From: Nitrospirales bacterium | GTDB taxonomy: Bacteria > Nitrospirota > Nitrospiria > Nitrospirales > UBA8639 | Direction: 5' to 3' | DNA: 35,207 nt | Assembly (NCBI GenBank): GCA_021604105.1 | Contig: BQIW01000046.1 | Location: 1-35,207, forward strand | Part shown: positions 18,130-25,803 of the stretch, piece by piece | Position numbering within the stretch: the first letter of the stretch is position 1 | How the letters are laid out: the number at the start of each line of letters is the position of its first letter | Made by a program: the position numbers and the translations under genes | Notes under the pieces: generated by a model | The model's database searches: none | Told to the model about the DNA's origin: nothing | What the model saw: only the letters and a program-made list of their open reading frames with translations

Positions 18130-19164
18130 ATGGTAAAACATAGTGGTAAGGGCTCGGTTTATATGGTAGCCAATGGCAATGTAATAAACGGTATTCCTGA
18201 AATCTCAACCTTTGTTCAAAGTCAGGCAAGCTCCATGCGGATGGCTGGATGGGAAGTTTTTTTGGGTATAGTTGATGACCGCACCTCTATCAAAGGTATT
18301 ATCAGAAACATCAGAAGGCTTCAGGGTGAGGTTGGCCAAAAAAAGCCAGATCTGGTGCATGTACTTTATGGGTCAATGACCGCTTTGGTCAGCTATTTAG
18401 GTAAAAGAAAACTTCCTTTAGTTTTATCATTTTGTGGTAGTGATTTATTGGGAGTTCCTGCCCCAAGTTTTGCTTGGCGAGTGCGCGAATGGGTGGGTCG
18501 GTTTATTGGGCTCTGGGTTGCCGGACGATCTGCTGCCATCATTGTGAAAAGTAATAATCTCTTGCAAAGCTTACCCAAAAATCTAAGAGAGAAGGCAGCA
18601 ATTATTCCAAATGGAGTTGATGTAAATTTTTTTCGGCCCATTGAAAAAAAAGAGGCGCGTGCAAAGCTTGGTTGGTCTCAAGAGGCCAGAGTGGTTGTAT
18701 TCAATCCTAGTAAGGATCATAATCAATATGTTAAAAATTTTAATCTTGCCCGTCGGACTGTTGAAGATCTCGCTAGATATGTGCCAAACACATCCTTGCA
18801 ATTGATTGCAAATGTAAGTGCTGAAGAGGTGCTCCTGCGGTTGAATGCGGCCGATTGTCTACTTGTGACTTCATTGCATGAAGGATCGCCAAATATTGTT
18901 AAGGAAGCGATGGCCTGCAATCTGCCAGTAATTTCCGTCCCATGCGGAGATGTGCCGGAACGGCTTGTGGGGGCCTTTCCTGGTGGTGTTTATCCCTATG
19001 ATGCATTGGCGCTTTCAGCGGGGATACAGGAAGTATTTAAATTCAAGGAACGATCGAATGGCCTTGAGCAACTCATTGCACAAGGATTAACTGCGGATTT
19101 AATCGCAGAACGATTAACTCAAATTTACTGCAAAGTACAGACTGAAAACATTTTTAATAAATAA
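18130..19164 (+). CDS. GT4-family glycosyltransferase
   Basis: 344 residues, slightly short for the family but with both GT-B domains. The N-terminus GNVINGIPEISTFVQSQASSM is a variant of the usual GG-x-ETFV acceptor loop, and LVHVLYGSMTALVSYL follows. The donor domain shows IPNGVDVNFFRP near 158, an ADCLLVTSLHEGSPN loop and E-x7-E as Glu251/Glu259, continuing into AMACNLPVISVPCGDVPERL. ATG 18130 has a GGGGAA about 11 bases upstream that is also part of the end of the IS3 ghost; ATG 18163 is a possible alternative. The N-terminus lies only about 30 bp after recognisable transposase sequence, so the original promoter may have been displaced. Confidence 0.87.
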   Translation: MVKHSGKGSVYMVANGNVINGIPEISTFVQSQASSMRMAGWEVFLGIVDDRTSIKGIIRNIRRLQGEVGQKKPDLVHVLYGSMTALVSYLGKRKLPLVLSFCGSDLLGVPAPSFAWRVREWVGRFIGLWVAGRSAAIIVKSNNLLQSLPKNLREKAAIIPNGVDVNFFRPIEKKEARAKLGWSQEARVVVFNPSKDHNQYVKNFNLARRTVEDLARYVPNTSLQLIANVSAEEVLLRLNAADCLLVTSLHEGSPNIVKEAMACNLPVISVPCGDVPERLVGAFPGGVYPYDALALSAGIQEVFKFKERSNGLEQLIAQGLTADLIAERLTQIYCKVQTENIFNK

Positions 19165-19281
19165 AATGTCTATAAGGCAAAACTACCTCAATTCCATTGA
19201 ATTTCTCAATTTCTGTTAGTTCTAACCTCTGTGCGTTTTCAGGAAAAATGCCTGTAGCTACAGTAATGAGAGGATTTTTAT

Positions 19282-19992
19282 TTGAAAAGGAAATCTCCTG
19301 AATCGGCACAAGTTGAAGAAGAGAGGATCCAGACTGCCTATGAGAAACGAAAAGGGAATATTCTCTATTCATGGTTGGATCCCAGCCTTGTTTTTCTGAC
19401 GCAGGAACGGGAACGCCGAATATTGTTTGTTCTGAAACAGTTAGGCTTTTCTTCCTTAAATACTATAAAACTTCTTGAAATAGGCTGTGGAACAGGGTTT
19501 TGGCTTCGCGAGTTTATTAAATGGGGGTTTGAGGCAGAACATATCACTGGAATTGACCTTCTTCCCGAACGGGTGAGGATTGCAAGGCAACTTTGCCCTC
19601 AAAATGTACAAATTAAATGTGGGACTGCGACTAAGCTTGGATTTTCCGACAGATCCTTTGATGTTGTTTTTCAATCGACAGTTTTTTCTTCTGTGCTTGA
19701 TCCCACTATGAGACAACAAATTGCTGGAGAAATGCTGCGAGTAGTTAAGTTAGATGGTGTCATTCTTTGGTATGATTTTCATGTGAATAATCCCAGGAAT
19801 CCGGATGTTCAGGGAGTGAACAAACGGGAAATCGAAAGGCTTTTTCCGAAATGCAGGGTTGACCTTCGCAGGATTACTTTAGCTCCTCCTATTTCTCGAT
19901 TTCTCGCGCCCTTTTCCTTTTTGACATGTTATCTGTTGGAAAGATGCAAAATCTTAAACACTCATTACCTCGGCGTTATTCGAATGTTATAA
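19282..19992 (+). CDS. Class I SAM-dependent methyltransferase
   Basis: 236 residues with a complete SAM-binding core. Motif I is LLEIGCGTGFW at residues 64-74, the post-I acidic residue is in ITGIDLLPERV, motif II is SFDVVFQSTVFSSV, and motif III is MLRVVKLDGVILWYDF. The start is TTG 19282 with GAGAGG eight bases upstream, which decides this start over later codons. The C-terminal part (SRFLAPFSFLTCYLLERC) is hydrophobic, as in some methyltransferases that act on lipid-linked sugars. It follows the GT4 gene by about 118 bp and precedes the GT2 gene, which suggests O- or N-methylation of the repeat unit. The substrate is unknown. Confidence 0.86.
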   Translation: MKRKSPESAQVEEERIQTAYEKRKGNILYSWLDPSLVFLTQERERRILFVLKQLGFSSLNTIKLLEIGCGTGFWLREFIKWGFEAEHITGIDLLPERVRIARQLCPQNVQIKCGTATKLGFSDRSFDVVFQSTVFSSVLDPTMRQQIAGEMLRVVKLDGVILWYDFHVNNPRNPDVQGVNKREIERLFPKCRVDLRRITLAPPISRFLAPFSFLTCYLLERCKILNTHYLGVIRML

Positions 19993-20045
19993 GTGAATTT
20001 GTTTTTTAAGTTTCATTCAATGGAATCTGATCGCTGTTGGTGTGT

Positions 20046-21110
20046 ATGAGTCCATTTGGTATTGTCGAAAATTGCCTTCCTGCAGTTTCAGTGGTCATTC
20101 CCTGTCGTAACGAACGAGATGGTATTGAGGCCTGTTTGCAGTCTCTATTGAAACAAGAATCGCCTCCTGGAGGATTTGAAATAATTGTTGCTGATGGTAT
20201 GTCTGATGATGGAACACGCGATATTCTTACCAACCTGTCGGACGAAATTTCGAATGTGCATATGGTCGATAACCCACGTCTCATTACACCTTGCGGAATG
20301 AATGCCGGAATTGCCATGGCTAGGGGCCGATATATTGCCATTATGGGTGCACATAATCGATATGCTCCTGACTATTTGGTACAGGCTCTGCAGGTGCTGG
20401 AATTTAATCAGGCGGACAATGTTGGTGGGACTATGTTGTGCGAAGGAGAATCCTGGGTTCAGCGAGCTATTGCCATTGCCCACCATAGCCCGTTTTCGGT
20501 AGGAGGTGCCAGGTGGCATCGCCTGCAGTATGAAGGTCCGGCTGATACGGTGTTCGGAGGGGTCTATCGCCGAACCGTTTTTGAGAAAATCGGTTTTTTT
20601 GATGAGGATTTGATTCGCAATCAGGATGACGAGTTTAATTTGCGCTTGAAAAAGGCAGGGGGGACTATTTGGCAGTCCCCTCGTATTAAAAGCTGGTATC
20701 GCCCGCGCGGATCCTTACTGGCACTTTTCCGGCAATATCAACAATATGGCTACTGGAAAGTGCGGGTGATTCAAAAACACCGGCTACCTGCATCAATTCG
20801 ACATCTGGTTCCAGGAGGGTTCCTATTGTTCCTTGGATTTCTGTTGACTCTGGCTCCCTGGTCAGCACTGGCCATGTGGGGTTTTCTTGGAACGCTCAGC
20901 ATCTATGCTTTATTTACCGTTGGCGCTTCTTTGGTATGTGCGGCCCGCTCAGAGTGGCGTTTTTTCCCCATTCTCCCAATTGTATTTGCATGTTATCATT
21001 TTGGCTATGGAATAGGATTTCTTGGTGGAATTTGGGATTTTGTCATTCGGCGCAAGGGCCCGCATACGACTTATACTCAACTCACCCGTACCTCGAAACC
21101 TTCCTCGTGA
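20046..21110 (+). CDS. GT2-family glycosyltransferase, ExoA-like
   Basis: 354 residues from ATG 20046; TTG 20037 and GTG 20040 are in frame just upstream, and none has a clear ribosome-binding site. The GT-A fold is shown by VSVVIPCRNERDGIEACL at the N-terminus and by IIVADGMSDDGT (Asp54, Asp55) for nucleotide binding. A DxD-like region follows, then the QDDEFNLRLKKAGG acceptor/base segment (Gln193-Glu196). The C-terminus has about three membrane segments (HLVPGGFLLFLGFLLTLAPW and those after it). The domain order and the YRPRGSLLALFRQYQQYGYWK stretch resemble ExoA, the succinoglycan beta-1,3-glucosyltransferase; that specificity is not proved here. It is the last gene before a 560-bp gap. 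Confidence 0.88.
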   Translation: MSPFGIVENCLPAVSVVIPCRNERDGIEACLQSLLKQESPPGGFEIIVADGMSDDGTRDILTNLSDEISNVHMVDNPRLITPCGMNAGIAMARGRYIAIMGAHNRYAPDYLVQALQVLEFNQADNVGGTMLCEGESWVQRAIAIAHHSPFSVGGARWHRLQYEGPADTVFGGVYRRTVFEKIGFFDEDLIRNQDDEFNLRLKKAGGTIWQSPRIKSWYRPRGSLLALFRQYQQYGYWKVRVIQKHRLPASIRHLVPGGFLLFLGFLLTLAPWSALAMWGFLGTLSIYALFTVGASLVCAARSEWRFFPILPIVFACYHFGYGIGFLGGIWDFVIRRKGPHTTYTQLTRTSKPSS

Positions 21111-21679
21111 TTCTTTGTGTCAATTGCGTTTTGAAGGTAGATACCATTCATAATAACACAGCAAGTTGAAGGTTACGTGGAACATCTTCGAAACCTTAGT
21201 TGCTCTAATTGATCACCGAACCTTTGCCATGGGTTTAGGCTGATATATGAATTTTGGCCTTTTGAAATTTCCTTTTGGCCAAAAAATTCCGATAAAAATT
21301 TTTGGTTTCCACGATGATACCCGTTTATAGGTTCTTTGTGTAGTTTTCTGCTACTCAGCTTTTTTGTTAGTAAGAATACGGCTGATCTGTCAAGCTGTTT
21401 TGTTGCCAAGAGATCTTGCACCAGGGACAAATGATGAAATCCCATATAGGATCTTCATAGCATTTGCAAAGATTCTTTGCGCTGGGTCGAGCTGATATGT
21501 GGTTTACGAAAAGGCCATGGTTTAGGAGGTTTCCTCCTGTCTCTTCATGGACTTAAGCCTGACTAACACCAGGCAGGTATTTCATAATTTGGGCTGAGGT
21601 TCGATGTGAGTATCCGGATGACAAATGGTGAAATTTCAGAATTAGCAGTTTTTTTAATTTAAAAGAGGGAGTTTTGCCA
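21111..21679. other. Gene-free leader with several inverted repeats
   Basis: No coding region was recognised. The stretch holds an 11-bp inverted repeat at 21249-21289 (GAATTTTGGCC / GGCCAAAAAATTC, two extra A) and two compact hairpins at 21515-21550 and 21557-21574 shortly before the next operon. It is likely the boundary between the ExoA-like unit and the sugar-nucleotide operon, and thus the place of that operon's promoter, but no -35/-10 pair stood out. Confidence 0.5.
21515..21574 (+). promoter_or_regulatory. Twin hairpins in the leader of the sugar-nucleotide operon
   Basis: Hairpin 1 has an inner AGGAGG-TTTTT-like loop-CCTCCT stem (21524-21538) and an outer CCATG/CATGG pair (21515-21519 and 21546-21550). 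Hairpin 2 is GCCTG-ACTAACAC-CAGGC (21557-21574). No T-run follows, so they are not simple terminators. The AGGAGG in hairpin 1 is sequestered but has no start codon nearby. The function is unknown. Confidence 0.35.
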
Positions 21680-23305
21680 ATGAGCACCTTGGAGAGCGGA
21701 CAGCAATCGAATTGGTCTCGTGTCGCAGTCGTAGGAACCGGCTATTGGGGTAAAAACCTGGTTCGGAATTTTCACGAACTCCATGCGCTTGCCGCCATTT
21801 GTGACAGTGACGATGAACGCCTTGGTGTCATGAGCCAGCAATATCCCGGTTCTAAGTCGATCCAATCCTATAGTGAAATTCTCTGCGACTCCACCATTCA
21901 AGGAGTGGTAATTGCTACGCCGGCTGAAACGCATGCCGCGCTGGTGCGCGAGGCCTTATTGGCCGGAAAAGATGTGTTGGTCGAAAAACCGCTTTGTCTT
22001 TCCGTAGAGGAAGGCCGTATGCTGGTTGAACTGGCACGGGAGCGACAACAAATTCTTATGGTGGGGCATTTGTTATGGTATCATTCCGCCGTCCTGAAGC
22101 TGAAACAGATGATTGCCGAAGGGGAACTGGGTCGTCTCCAATACATATATTCCAATCGTCTCAATTTGGGGAAAATCCGCCGTGAAGAAAATATTTTATG
22201 GTCCTTTGCCCCCCATGACATTTCGGTGATTCTAGGATTGGTGGGAGAAGTGCCGAATCGGGTGCTTGCACAGGGCGGAAATTATCTTCACCAGGAAATT
22301 GCCGATGCCACCGTGAGTTTGTTGTCCTTTCCCAGCGGAGTGAAAGCGCATATTTTTGTGTCCTGGCTCCATCCCTTCAAAGAGCAAAAGCTCATTGTCG
22401 TCGGGGATAAGAAAATGGCGGTGTTCGATGATATGGAAAAGAAGGATAAGCTCTTGCTCTACTCTCATTCGATCAATTGGAAACATCAGATTCCCGTGGC
22501 CAATAAGGCAGAGGCACAAGTGGTAGCCTTGGATACGACAGAGCCGTTGCGATCAGAATGCGAGCATTTTTTGGACTGTATTGAAACCAGGAGATCTCCA
22601 CGTACGGATGGGCAGGAAGGGCTGCGTGTCTTGAGTGTTCTCCAGCAGTGTCAGCAGGCCCTTGATGGTGAGAAAAGTCAGACCTTATCCCTATCCCTCC
22701 CAACGCCTTCGAAATCCCCTCTCCCCCCATCATTTTTTGTGCATGCATCGGCTTTTGTCGATGATCAGGTGGAAATTGGAGAGGGCACTTCAATCTGGCA
22801 TGTCTCGCATGTGCTGAAGGGGAGCCGGATAGGGAGCAATTGCAAGATTGGCCAGAATGTGGTGATTGGCCCTCGTGCACTCGTGGGAAATGGCGTGAAA
22901 ATTCAGAATAATGTGTCGGTGTATGAAGGAGTCACTTTGGAGGACTTCGTGTTTTGCGGCCCGTCCATGGTCTTTACGAATGTCATGAATCCCCGAAGCG
23001 AAATTCCCCGTATGCAGGAATTAAAACCCACGCGTGTGCGGAAGGGGGCCACTCTGGGGGCCAACTGTACGATTCTGTGTGGTGTGACCATCGGGGAATA
23101 TGCTTTTGTGGGTGCTGGGTCAGTGGTGACGAAGGACATCCCGAATTATGGACTGGTAGCCGGCTCTCCGGCCAAACTGATCGGGTGGATGTGCGCCTGT
23201 GGGACGAAATTAGTCTGGAACGGGGAGAGGGCGGTGTGTGGCTGTGGTGAACACTATCTGAAGGTCGGTGCCAGCGTCTCTCAACTTATTAACAAGAAGA
23301 AATGA
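21680..23305 (+). CDS. Fused Gfo/Idh/MocA dehydrogenase and hexapeptide acyltransferase (WbpB-WbpD/WlbA-WlbB-like)
   Basis: 541 residues from ATG 21680, which has AGAGGGAG eight bases upstream; a TTG six bases earlier is a poorer alternative. Residues 1-330 are a Gfo/Idh/MocA oxidoreductase with the NAD loop VGTGYWG (19-24), EKP (102-104) and a downstream HD pair (179-180). Residues from about 352 form a left-handed beta-helix acyltransferase ([55 protein letters not shown]). It ends in a four-cysteine zinc-ribbon-like tail (C505, C507, C520, C522), as in WbpD/WlbB. In Pseudomonas and Bordetella these two steps oxidise C3 of UDP-GlcNAcA and later N-acetylate the 3-amino group. Here they are on one chain. 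The DegT aminotransferase that would act between them overlaps this gene by four bases. Confidence 0.92.
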   Translation: MSTLESGQQSNWSRVAVVGTGYWGKNLVRNFHELHALAAICDSDDERLGVMSQQYPGSKSIQSYSEILCDSTIQGVVIATPAETHAALVREALLAGKDVLVEKPLCLSVEEGRMLVELARERQQILMVGHLLWYHSAVLKLKQMIAEGELGRLQYIYSNRLNLGKIRREENILWSFAPHDISVILGLVGEVPNRVLAQGGNYLHQEIADATVSLLSFPSGVKAHIFVSWLHPFKEQKLIVVGDKKMAVFDDMEKKDKLLLYSHSINWKHQIPVANKAEAQVVALDTTEPLRSECEHFLDCIETRRSPRTDGQEGLRVLSVLQQCQQALDGEKSQTLSLSLPTPSKSPLPPSFFVHASAFVDDQVEIGEGTSIWHVSHVLKGSRIGSNCKIGQNVVIGPRALVGNGVKIQNNVSVYEGVTLEDFVFCGPSMVFTNVMNPRSEIPRMQELKPTRVRKGATLGANCTILCGVTIGEYAFVGAGSVVTKDIPNYGLVAGSPAKLIGWMCACGTKLVWNGERAVCGCGEHYLKVGASVSQLINKKK

Positions 23306-24477
23306 GGTGTTTCGTGAATGTACCCTTACTGGATTTGCATGCTCACCATGCAGCCATTAAAAAAGATATGGTGTGTGCGATTGAAGCGGTGCTCGAGAAG
23401 GGCGATTTTATATTAGGCGGAGAGGTAAAAAAATTGGAGGACCGGATTGCTGAATATTCGCAGACACGCTTTGGCATTGGCGTCTCATCCGGGACCGATG
23501 CATTGCTGGTATCACTTATGGCACTGGGGATCGGCCAAGGAGACGAGGTAATCACCACCCCCCTCTCGTTTTTCGCCACAGCTGGCGTCATTTCGCGGGT
23601 GGGAGCTATCCCGGTATTCGTGGATGTGGATCCGGTCACCTACAATCTGGATCCTCACAACATCGCTAAAGCGGTAACATCGAAAACGCGGGCCATTATC
23701 CCGGTCCATCTCTATGGGCAATGTGCCGATATGGCGCCAATTTTGGTTGTGGCCAGGGAATATGGCCTGGCGGTGATTGAAGATGCGGCACAAGCGATTG
23801 GTGCCGAATACCGGGATGGCTGTCGTGCGGGAAGTATGGGGAATTTGGGATGTTTGTCCTTTTTCCCGAGTAAAAATCTTGGCGCGGTAGGGGATGGCGG
23901 CATGGTGGTGACCAATGACGAAAATCTGGCTGACCGAGTGCGTTTACTCCGAACGCATGGCGGGCGTCCTAAATATTACCACAAGGTGATTGGAGGGAAC
24001 TTTCGTCTCGATACGATTCAAGCCAGTGTGTTAAACGTGAAGCTGGCATATTTGGATCAATGGACGGCTTTGCGCCAACAGCATGCGGAACAGTATGAAC
24101 GGTTGTTTTCAGAAAGCGGCTTGATTGAAAAGACGGGGTTACGATTGCCGGTCGCGGTGTACCGAGAGAGCAATGTGAAACATTTTCATATTTACAATCA
24201 ATTCGTCATTGGACTTCCCAATCGGGAAGCGCTTCGGGCCTTCATGAAAGATAAAGGCATCGGAACCGAGGTTTATTACCCGGTCCCGTTTCATCTGCAG
24301 GAGTGTTACCAGTCCTTGGGTTATTCTGAAGGGGATTTTCCCGAGGCCGAGCAGGCTAGCCGTGATTTGCTGGCAATCCCTGCATATCCTGAACTTACTT
24401 TTCAACAACAGGAATATGTGGTGAACAGTATACGAGAGTTTTATTTATCAAAAAATTCAATTCGAAGTGAAAAGTAA
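23302..24477 (+). CDS. DegT/DnrJ/EryC1-type sugar aminotransferase (WbpE/WlbC-like)
   Basis: 391 residues, normal for the family. These PLP enzymes transfer an amino group from glutamate to a nucleotide-linked keto-sugar in the cytoplasm. The PLP lysine is Lys191 in [14 protein letters not shown], and the [11 protein letters not shown] and [11 protein letters not shown] motifs are also present. The start ATG overlaps the preceding stop (ATGA), so translation is probably coupled. Its position directly after the dehydrogenase-acyltransferase fusion makes it the likely 3-keto-sugar aminotransferase of the UDP-GlcNAc(3NAc)A route. This part is inferred from context, since DegT specificities cannot be read from sequence by eye. 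Confidence 0.92.
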   Translation: MRCFVNVPLLDLHAHHAAIKKDMVCAIEAVLEKGDFILGGEVKKLEDRIAEYSQTRFGIGVSSGTDALLVSLMALGIGQGDEVITTPLSFFATAGVISRVGAIPVFVDVDPVTYNLDPHNIAKAVTSKTRAIIPVHLYGQCADMAPILVVAREYGLAVIEDAAQAIGAEYRDGCRAGSMGNLGCLSFFPSKNLGAVGDGGMVVTNDENLADRVRLLRTHGGRPKYYHKVIGGNFRLDTIQASVLNVKLAYLDQWTALRQQHAEQYERLFSESGLIEKTGLRLPVAVYRESNVKHFHIYNQFVIGLPNREALRAFMKDKGIGTEVYYPVPFHLQECYQSLGYSEGDFPEAEQASRDLLAIPAYPELTFQQQEYVVNSIREFYLSKNSIRSEK

Positions 24478-25634
24478 TGGATCGATTTCTACCCTTTCAT
24501 GTTCCTGATATCGGGGAGGAAGAAATTCAGTCGGTGGTCGAGACTCTTCGTTCAGGTTGGTTAACCACAGGTTCAAAGACCAAGCATTTCGAGGCGGAGT
24601 TTGCGCAGCGGGTAGAGGCTCGACATGCTGTGGCACTGAATTCCTGTACGGCTGCTTTGCATCTTGCCCTCGAAGCCGTTGGCGTGACCGAAGGCGACGA
24701 GGTCATTGTGCCCACCATGACCTTTGCCGCCACCGCAGAGGTGGTGCATTACCTCAAGGCGAAACCGGTGTTGGTGGACTGCCGGGCTGATACCTTGAAT
24801 ATTGATGTAGCCCAGATTGAAAAAGCGATCTCGCCGAGAACAAAAGCGATCATACCTGTTCATTATGCCGGTCAGCCCTGTGAAATGAATCGCATTCTGG
24901 AGATTGCTAGATTTCATCATTTGAAGGTTATTGAGGACGCTGCCCACGCTCTTCCGACCCGTTATCGTGGAAGGATGGTCGGGTCGTTGGGAGATATTAC
25001 GTGCTTTTCTTTTTATTCAACCAAAACGATCACGACTGGTGAAGGGGGGATGGCCACGACTGAAAATGCTGAATGGGCAGAGCGCATGCGAATTTTAAGT
25101 CTGCACGGCATCTCGCGGGATGCCGTGAATCGATATACCCCTGAGGGCACCTGGTATTACGAGATTTGCTATCCTGGGTATAAGTATAATCTGACGGATA
25201 TTGCGGCAGCACTAGGAATTCCCCAGCTACACAAATGCGACCGCTTTGGAACGATCCGCCAGCGGTACGCCACCCTCTATAATGAAGGTTTTAAGGGGAT
25301 TCCGGAAATTACGGTACCCCATGTTGCTGACGATGTGGAGCATGCCTGGCACCTCTACGTCATTCAGTTGGATCTGGAACGGTTACGGATCGGACGGAAC
25401 GAAATGATCGATCTTCTGAAGAAACAGGGCATCGGAACCAGTGTGCATTTTATCCCCTTGCATCTTCACCCCTATTATAGGGATAATTACGGGTGTCTCC
25501 CCATTAATTTCCCTGTGGCTAGTTCCGTATTTGAACGCATTATATCTCTCCCTATTTATCCTAAAATGACAGAAATGGATATCCAATACGTCATTGAGGT
25601 GGTCGCAAAACTTATCAAAGCGCACCGGCGATAA
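24477..25634 (+). CDS. DegT/DnrJ/EryC1-type sugar aminotransferase, second copy (PglE/ArnB/PseC-like)
   Basis: 385 residues. The start ATG shares one base with the stop of the previous aminotransferase (TAATG), which indicates coupled translation. The PLP lysine is Lys183 in FYSTKTITTGEGGMATT; ALNSCTAALHLAL and VIEDAAHALPT are further family motifs. The STKxxTTGEGG version is typical of enzymes acting on 4-keto sugars (ArnB, PseC, PglE), whereas the neighbouring gene has the PSKNLGAxGDGG version usual in WbpE-like enzymes. It is followed, after about 170 bp, by the fused PGT-dehydratase, whose C-terminal part makes the 4-keto-6-deoxy sugar it would use. The pairing is inference. Confidence 0.92.
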   Translation: MDRFLPFHVPDIGEEEIQSVVETLRSGWLTTGSKTKHFEAEFAQRVEARHAVALNSCTAALHLALEAVGVTEGDEVIVPTMTFAATAEVVHYLKAKPVLVDCRADTLNIDVAQIEKAISPRTKAIIPVHYAGQPCEMNRILEIARFHHLKVIEDAAHALPTRYRGRMVGSLGDITCFSFYSTKTITTGEGGMATTENAEWAERMRILSLHGISRDAVNRYTPEGTWYYEICYPGYKYNLTDIAAALGIPQLHKCDRFGTIRQRYATLYNEGFKGIPEITVPHVADDVEHAWHLYVIQLDLERLRIGRNEMIDLLKKQGIGTSVHFIPLHLHPYYRDNYGCLPINFPVASSVFERIISLPIYPKMTEMDIQYVIEVVAKLIKAHRR

Positions 25635-25712
25635 GTAATCGAGGCATTGAGACTCGGATTCTTGAAGCTTTCTAGTGGATACATAGCATGTTTCCCCCCT
25701 CCTTATGGTGGT

Positions 25713-25750
25713 AGCTCTATTTTTCCATCAAATTGGAAAATGATAGAGCT
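25713..25750 (+). promoter_or_regulatory. Inverted repeat upstream of the PGT-dehydratase fusion
   Basis: Arms AGCTCTATTTTTCCA (25713-25727) and TGGAAAATGATAGAGCT (25734-25750) pair almost completely around a TCAAAT loop with a small bulge. No T-run follows. It lies 50 bp before the gene and could be an mRNA structure or protein-binding site in the 166-bp intergenic leader. Confidence 0.4.
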
Positions 25751-25803
25751 CGAAATTCATATTCCAGCGAAATGATTACAATGTTCATTCAGGAGTACCG
25801 GTG

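Noticed and set aside
17690-18136. 148-residue plus-strand frame before the GT4 gene
   Set aside because: It crosses several frames of the IS3 ghost and shows none of the transposase motifs in its own frame; it is a chance frame in decayed DNA.
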